Below, piece after piece: positions 58,471 through 64,000 of a DNA stretch of 64,000 bases (position 1 is the stretch's first letter; the number at the start of each line of letters is the position of its first letter). The stretch is from Selaginella moellendorffii. Its lineage: Eukaryota > Streptophyta > Lycopodiopsida > Selaginellales > Selaginellaceae. A program made the translations under genes and the position numbers. The stretch covers positions 648,845 through 712,844 of the forward strand of contig NW_003314278.1 in NCBI RefSeq assembly GCF_000143415.4. Reading direction: 5' to 3'. The notes below the pieces were generated by a model. That model did no database searches. It was given only the letters and a program-made list of their open reading frames with translations, and was not told the DNA's origin.

Positions 58471-59492
58471 CAGGCAGTTGGGTGAAAGCCCAAAGCGATC
58501 GTCCCCCAGGGGGGGGGGGGGCCTGCGGGGGGTTCCAAAAGTATAGTAGGGAGAGTGTGGGGGTTGGAGCCCAGTGGAGCCAGTTTGGCCAGGAAAGGCC
58601 AGTTTGGCCCAGGAAGGCCAGACCCAGTGTTGGGTGATGAGCTGACCACTGGGAAGTCCAAGACTAGAGTGAACATGGACCGACAAGCGGGGTAGCTTGG
58701 TGAAGTGTTCAAGAGTCGGCTCTAGTTCCCCCGGGAGATCGACTAGCCGATGCTCGCAATCCAAGTGTGGGTGGCACTACCTACTTGGATACCAGGCGTG
58801 GCTCAACGGAACCTCGCTCTAAGCCCATGGCTAGAGCACCCAAGGGCGGAAGGCGGGGAGAGTACCCAGGTGGCTCGTGTAAGGCCACGGTGTTCCGAAA
58901 TGTTGTCCCAAAGGCCCAGACTGTGGAAAGGAAGAGGAGCAGTCCTCTGGGGCAGTGACCAAGGACGCAGTCATGTGGTGAGGAAGTCCCAGAGGACCGT
59001 GGGACTTAGTGGTCGGGCCTGTGGGCCTCGATCCAGTGGCAGTGTTGGCAAACACGGCCAAGGGCAGAAAGGGATTTAGTGGGGATTGACAGAGGGATAT
59101 TGGGGAAGGCCATTCCCCTTGTCGGTGGGCATCCTAAGGATGCTAAGGAGTGGATCTGAGATGACCACTCACGGATGGTTTGCCTAGTCTTGGAGAGCCA
59201 AGACTGTGATGCAAGTGGTATTGGACTACCAGTGTGGCAAAGGTGATTGGGCATGGCCTTAGCGTAACAAGCTGCCATATCGGTGGTACCTTTGAGTGTC
59301 GGTCATGGGATTGGACACGTGGAGCACTTGGACCAAGTGCAAATGTTGAGTGGCATGGATGCCATTCTCGGGGCTAGCAAGTCCGAAGTCCTAAATTGGA
59401 CTTATGGAGGTTGTGAATGAGACTCCTCCAAGTGGTCGGAGGTGTGGTTAAGTGACTAAAGTTGAATGGAAAATTTAGTCGCTTACAGTTCT

Positions 59493-59880
59493 CCTTGGGC
59501 ATTCACCAGTACCACAAGGTTCCTACCTTGTTTATGCAGGGTTACTACAAACTGATTGAACCAATCCATCCCAAATATTACATCAAATCCTGCCATATCC
59601 AATACAATGAAATTTATATCTACTTTCCATATCTCTACTTCTACTCTTGTTTATTGAAGTACTCCATCAGTGTTTTGGCTACCTTGAACAAACTTTATAA
59701 TCTTTGGTTCACTCAACCGCTTCACCGTTAGTCTAGTTTGCTAAACTATGTCTGCAACCACAAAATTATCTAAAGCACCTATGTCAATAAAGATCTTAAC
59801 AAAGTTACCTCCGAGCTTCCCTTGGAAGGCTAATAGATGTTGTGAATGACTCTTTACCAAAGTTGCTCATGTAATGAGTA
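59493..59880 (-). pseudogene. Protease region of element B
   Basis: Minus strand reads DIGALDNFVVAD (degenerate aspartic protease DTGA site) and FDVIFGMDWFNQF, the usual post-protease motif. It lies directly beside the D1 insertion. Confidence 0.65.
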
Positions 59881-59939
59881 ACTTTGAGTTAAGGATTGGA
59901 TCACGTACCTTAATTTAGATTTCACCTGACTTAATGGAT

Positions 59940-61130
59940 ATATTGGCTTTGGCCTTTTTCGAGTAGGGACATTCCCTCAAAAATTGTCCCACTTCACCAC
60001 AGTTGAAGCATATATTATTTCCCATGCTATTAATAGACTTGACTTTTTTATCTATAGGTTTGTCCCTTTTTGCTTGACTCCCCCATATACTTGCTTGCAG
60101 GCCCCCAGATCTACCTTTCTGGAACCCTTAGGACTCATTCTTAGAAAAACTCTTTTTGAATTTCCTTTTGCTATATGTCCCCTTTGGTTTGTCCCCTTTA
60201 CTAAATGTGGACCCTGACTTTGTTGTGTTCCCCTTTTGCAAGTTATCATTGAAATGCTCCTTGATAGCTGCATCCAACGCTTCTTTGTAGTTGGTCAAGT
60301 TCGAACATATCACTTCGCCGCCAGCCCAGGTTTGCAAGCCTGATATGAAGGTATGGAACGCATCTATATCACCCATATCTATAACAAGTATCCTCTTTGC
60401 CATAAATGCATTCACATACTTTTGAATGGTTCCGGTTTGCTTTAGCCTACTTAGTTCATCCCTTAGGTGTAGAGTAGCACTTGGAGGAACGTAAGTTGTA
60501 TAGATCCTCGCCTTCATCATTTCTCAAGTGGCCACCGGTCGTTCATTGGCCTCTATTGTTCTTCACCAAGACTTAGCATTATCTGCCAAGTATGGTTTTG
60601 CACATGGGACCTTCTCTGAGCTTGATAACCGCAACACTCGGAAATAATCCTCCATATAATAAAACCAATCCTTCACCACCTTATAGTCATTCACTCCCTT
60701 AAAGACTGATGGGGGCTTTGGTTTGTACTTCGGAATTACTTGAGGAATTGATTCCACTTCAGTTTGTTTAATTTTGTTCGGTTCTACCTTAGTCCCCGCC
60801 AGAAGGTCCACTCCTTTTACGCTACCAGCATCTGTAGTCTTTTGCTTTTTCTTTTGCTTCTCGTCATGCTTTAGCTTGCATACGAGTGTCTCCAGCAAGG
60901 CATTGGTCTATGCCAATTGTCTTTCTAGAACATCCAATTGAGCCTTGGACGATCAAACCTCACCACTGGACTCTTGTTTAGAAGTTTCCTCACTGGAGTC
61001 CTCCTCATGCAAGGATTCCTCATCCCTAGCCTTTTGTTCGATCGGAGGCTCCAATTTTGGCAAAGATTTCATCTCCGCCTTGGTTCTTTTACGCCCTACT
61101 TTTGCCATCTCCCAACAATCTGCCTCTATC
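59940..61130 (-). pseudogene. Gag of element B
   Basis: Two fragments: 60898-60563 (capsid start with VFKGVNDYKVVKDWFYYMED) and 60520-60128 (LRDELSRLKQTGTIQKYV, FISGLQTWAGGEV). A zinc knuckle follows near 59960-60005, CFNCGEVGQFLREC, in which the usual His is Gln. A lysine-rich linker precedes it. Confidence 0.8.
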
Positions 61131-61152
61131 CTTCACTAGAACTAAGGAAAAA

Positions 61153-61164
61153 GCTTCGATACCA
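61153..61164 (-). other. Primer-binding site of element B
   Basis: On the minus strand TGGTATCGAAGC, three bases after the 5' LTR (61168-62116). It resembles the initiator-Met primer site and the D1 site TGGTATCGGAGC. Confidence 0.7.
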
Positions 61165-61167
61165 AAT

Positions 61168-62116
61168 TGTAAGCCACAAATTTTTCCTTTTTAATTTGTC
61201 AACTCCTTGGCTTTAGTTAAGTTCCCTTGCCAAAGTTCCTAGCTATTGTACTAGCTTTTATTTGGTCTTACTTGGTTTTAGCTACTCACTACACAAACAA
61301 TAGAGTGTTAGCCATCCATCCATGGATTCCCAAATTTCTCCCAATCCCCTTCCTTGGGTTAGACTAGACTTAAGGTTTTGTTACACTCCCCGCAGGCACA
61401 AGCAGCCAAGCACACCAAGCCACAGGTTCCTAACATCCCTTAATATAACATGACTTGATTATGGGACCCCCTAAATCCCAAGCCTTGGGTGCACCATTTG
61501 CTTTGGGACACCAGGGGGAAACACCGTGGCCTAACGGCCTGGTATGGGTACCCCCACTCCCCCACTTCCATCCCAAAGGGAAGGCCCAAGCCTCTAGGAA
61601 GGGCAAGGACCAATGAGCTGCAAGGTACTCAAGTGGGGCACCACTCCACATGAGCCGGGAGCACTGCAGTTGAGATTGGTTTCTGGACCTCACTATCCCT
61701 ACTATATTTTTGGAACCCCTTGCAGCCCCCCCCCACCCCTTGGGAGACACACACTTTAGGCTTTCACCCCATGATTTGTATTAGTATTTGGACTTGATCT
61801 TGGACTCAATCTCGGACTCAACCTCGAACTCGGTCTCGGATTCGATTTCGGACTTGACCTTGGAGTCAGTCTCAGACTTGATCTTGGACCTGACCTTGGA
61901 CTCTGTCTCGGACTCGATCTTGGACTCGGTTCTAGACCCGATCTCGAATCTTAGACTCGGTTTCAAACTCGGTCTCAAACTTGGTCTCGGACTTGGTCTT
62001 AAAGTCGGTCTAAAACTTGATCTCAGACTCAATCTCATCCGGTAAATCTTTATCATTTTAATCCTGCTTTCAGGGATCTTTAAGCTTTTGACACCTCGGG
62101 GAGTTGTTTCCTTACA
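61168..62116 (-). repeat. 5' (right) LTR of element B
   Basis: 949 bp, TGTAAGCCACAA...CCTTACA on the plus strand. It contains a GGACTTGATCTC-type array (61791-62040) and the GGGGGAAACACCGTGGCC block shared with 50125 and, decayed, with 34802-37138. Confidence 0.85.
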
Positions 62117-62121
62117 GTGTG

Positions 62122-62403
62122 TTGATGCAAGAGAGCCTGAGTGTGCCTGGTTAATGCCATCCCATTGCATATATCAGCCGTATATTACAACTAGCCGAAG
62201 TGAATTACTCCATGACAATGAAAGAGTGTTTAGCAATAGTTTAGACTTTCAAGAAACTTCATGCATATCTATATGGTTTTCATATGTTATTAAAAGGTGA
62301 TCGTACCATAGTTACTTCATTATTGAAGTGGAAGAATTTAGTTGTATTGCTCGGTGCTCTTTGAAGCTTTAGATATATAATTTTGATGTTGTTCATTGCC
62401 TGG
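62122..62403 (+). mobile_element. Continuation of the family A host element
   Basis: It resumes RNase H exactly where 43661 stopped: TTGATGCAAGAGAGC follows GGTGTG as in element A. It reads on through ATGAAAGAGTGTTTAGCAAT and TTCATTATTGAAGTGGAAG, then is cut at 62403 by D2. Confidence 0.87.
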
Positions 62404-64000
62404 TGTAAGTGATTAATTTTTCTATTTTACTTTAGTCATTTAATTACACCTTTAACCATTTAGAGGATCCATAAGTCCTATTTAGGACATGGGGACATGC
62501 TAGCTCCGTAAATGACATTTATGCCACTTAACCTTTACATTTGATCCAAGTACTCTATGTGTTTGATCCCATGACTTACATCTAAAGGCACTACTGACAT
62601 ATCAGCCCGTTACACTAAAACCATGCTTATTCACCCTTATCACATTGGTAGTCCAAGACCACTTGCATCACCATCCTATCTCTCAAAAACTAAGTCATCT
62701 ATTCATGAGTGGTCATCCCTTGACCACACTTTAGCACTCTTAGGATGCTCAGAGATATGGGGAACATCCTTCCTCAATATCCGTTCTTCTGTCCCTACCA
62801 AGTCCCTTTTCATCCATAGCCATGCTTGCCAACACTACCACTGGATCAAGGCTCAAAAGCCTAACCATTAAGTTTCATTATCCTCTGGGACTTCCTCACC
62901 ATGTAACAATGTCCTTGGTCACTACACTAGAGGATTGCTCTTTTTCCTTTCTATAGTTTGGGATTTTAGGATGACATTTCGAAACACCATGACCCTACGC
63001 AAGCCTCATAAGTACTCTCCCCAACTTCTGCCTTTATATGCTCTAACCATGTGGCTAGAGAAAGGTTCTGATAAGCCACACTAGGTATCTAAGTAAGTAG
63101 TGCCACCCACATTAGATTGAGAGCATTAACCATTTGATCTCTTAGGGGAACTAAAGTTAGTTCTTGAATACTTCACCAAGCTACCTTACTTATCTATATT
63201 TATTCACTTTAGCCTTGGACTCCTCAATGGTTATATCATCATTTAATATATGGGTCTAACTTTCCTTGGTCATACTGGCTTTTCTTGGCCAAATTGGCTC
63301 CACTAGAGTCTTCCCCCTACTATACTTTAGGAGCTCATCCCCTTAAGGTTTAGGAGACGATCATTTTGGGCTTTCACCCTCGGATTCAGACTTAGACTCG
63401 GTTTCGGTCTTAATCTTAGTCTTGGTCTCTTTCTTTGCCTTGACCTCAGACTCCATCTCAAGTCCATCTCGGGTTCATCTTGGACTCCATCTAGGGTCCA
63501 TCTTGGGTCCATCTCGGATTCATATCAGACTCCATCTGGGGTCCATCTCAGACTCTATATCGGATTCCATCTCGAGTTCATCTTAGACTCCATCTCGTGT
63601 CCATCTCAGACTCCATCTTGAATCCACTTCGGGTCCATCTTGGACTCCATCTCAAACTCTATCTCAGACTCTTTCTCATGTTTTATTTTGGACTTGTTTC
63701 TGACACTTCCATGTATCACAACACTTGCCATGTGTCAGTCCTTCTTGTATCCCTTTCTAGAAACTTATTCACTGATTGTTTCATGCTCATTTCTTAAGCA
63801 CTTTATTTGGAGTTCCACTCCCACTCTTGACTTTCCAAATTAGAGCTTTTGGTCCAAATATGTTACACTTGTTGGACTTTCACTTTGACCACTATCATGT
63901 GACATCTTTTCGACTTTACTTTGGGGCTTAAGGATTTATGTCTCACAACTCCACCCATGAATGAAGTTCAATATCCTTATCAAACGATAAACCATTTTAT
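62404..64000 (-). mobile_element. Second D element (D2), 3' LTR and start of interior
   Basis: An LTR at 62404-63947 runs, on the minus strand, from TGTGAGACATAAATCC to CACTTACA and follows the D1 LTR with many changes, including a 12-bp array at about 63375-63705. Beyond it (63948-64000) is the D-type polypurine context (TTCATTCATGGGTGGAGT on the minus strand). The body therefore extends past the window edge. Confidence 0.85.

Larger units (their letters stand above)
54284..59487 (+). mobile_element. Large non-autonomous LTR element D1 (LARD-like)
   Basis: 5,204 bp: LTR 54284-56202 (1,919 bp), interior 56203-57757 (1,555 bp, no gag or pol domain), LTR 57758-59487 (1,730 bp). Ends are TGTGAGACAC and GCTTACA. 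Perfect duplications GTTCT lie at 54279-54283 and 59488-59492. The primer site TGGTATCGGAGC (56206-56217) is one base off the initiator-Met site. The polypurine context CTTCGTCTATGGGTGGTGGA precedes the 3' LTR. The LTRs are very similar. The length difference comes from the 12-bp array, a G-run and a deletion of roughly 150 bp near the end of the right LTR. The element lies between the protease and RT of element B. Confidence 0.93.
43662..62116 (-). mobile_element. Family B Ty3-type LTR element carrying nested insertions
   Basis: The 18.4-kb span is bounded by a perfect 5-bp duplication GTGTG (43657-43661 and 62117-62121). The outer ends are TGTAAGCCACAAATT on the left and CCTTACA on the right. 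The right (5') LTR is 61168-62116. The left (3') LTR starts at 43662, is interrupted by element C and ends near 50800. Without the insertions (C at 43979-50077, D1 at 54284-59487) the element would be about 7.1 kb. Coding is on the minus strand: gag, zinc knuckle, protease, RT, RNase H, integrase, all degenerate. The primer site TGGTATCGAAGC (minus, 61153-61164) lies three bases from the 5' LTR. Confidence 0.88.

Overview
This window looks like nuclear DNA of a land plant, most probably a lycophyte such as Selaginella. That assignment is inference. It rests on very short GT-AG introns (54 to 79 nt in the first gene), intron-less PPR genes of 31-residue repeats, plant-specific families (GRAS, PCC13-62, S-domain receptor kinase, m-type thioredoxin) and chromovirus-type LTR elements. 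No rRNA, tRNA or CRISPR was recognised.

Positions 1-18,000 are gene-rich. In order they hold the 3' part of an RVB1 (RuvB-like 1) AAA+ ATPase gene (+), a GRAS regulator (-), about 6.7 kb with no recognisable protein but several spliced-looking blocks on the minus strand, two head-to-head PPR genes whose ATGs are only 61 bp apart, a protein phosphatase 1 inhibitor-2 gene (+), a secreted two-domain DUF3455 protein (+), and a convergent PCC13-62-type ferritin-like desiccation protein gene (-). Most of these genes are housekeeping, RNA-processing or stress genes and do not form one pathway.

Positions 18,000-40,800 are AT-rich and colonised by transposons. Two host genes survive in damaged surroundings: an m-type thioredoxin whose first exon is not visible and which lies between LTR relics, and an S-domain receptor kinase lacking the start of its lectin domain. 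Around them are several copies of one short-LTR Ty3-type family (A: 175-bp LTRs). One copy is near full length, one has decayed, and one keeps gag but has lost PR-RT-RNase H. There is also a deleted copy of family B and a 593-bp TRIM.

Positions 40,800-64,000 are a nested stack that can be unpicked from target-site duplications. A family A element (40793-) is split at 43661/62122 by an 18.4-kb family B element (43662-62116, TSD GTGTG). B is split in its left LTR by a chromovirus C (43979-50077, TSD GGGAC/AGGAC) and between protease and RT by a large non-autonomous element D1 (54284-59487, TSD GTTCT). C carries a TRIM in its 5' LTR at the TATA region. A second D element (62404-) cuts the end of the family A host and runs off the window.

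The most interesting signals are three. Element C appears to have a Tf1-like self-priming site instead of a tRNA primer site. Non-autonomous element D shares its primer-site and polypurine context with autonomous element B. The D and B LTRs contain 12-bp arrays that stay open in several reading frames and so create large false ORFs. All reading was by eye, so repeat boundaries inside decayed regions are approximate.
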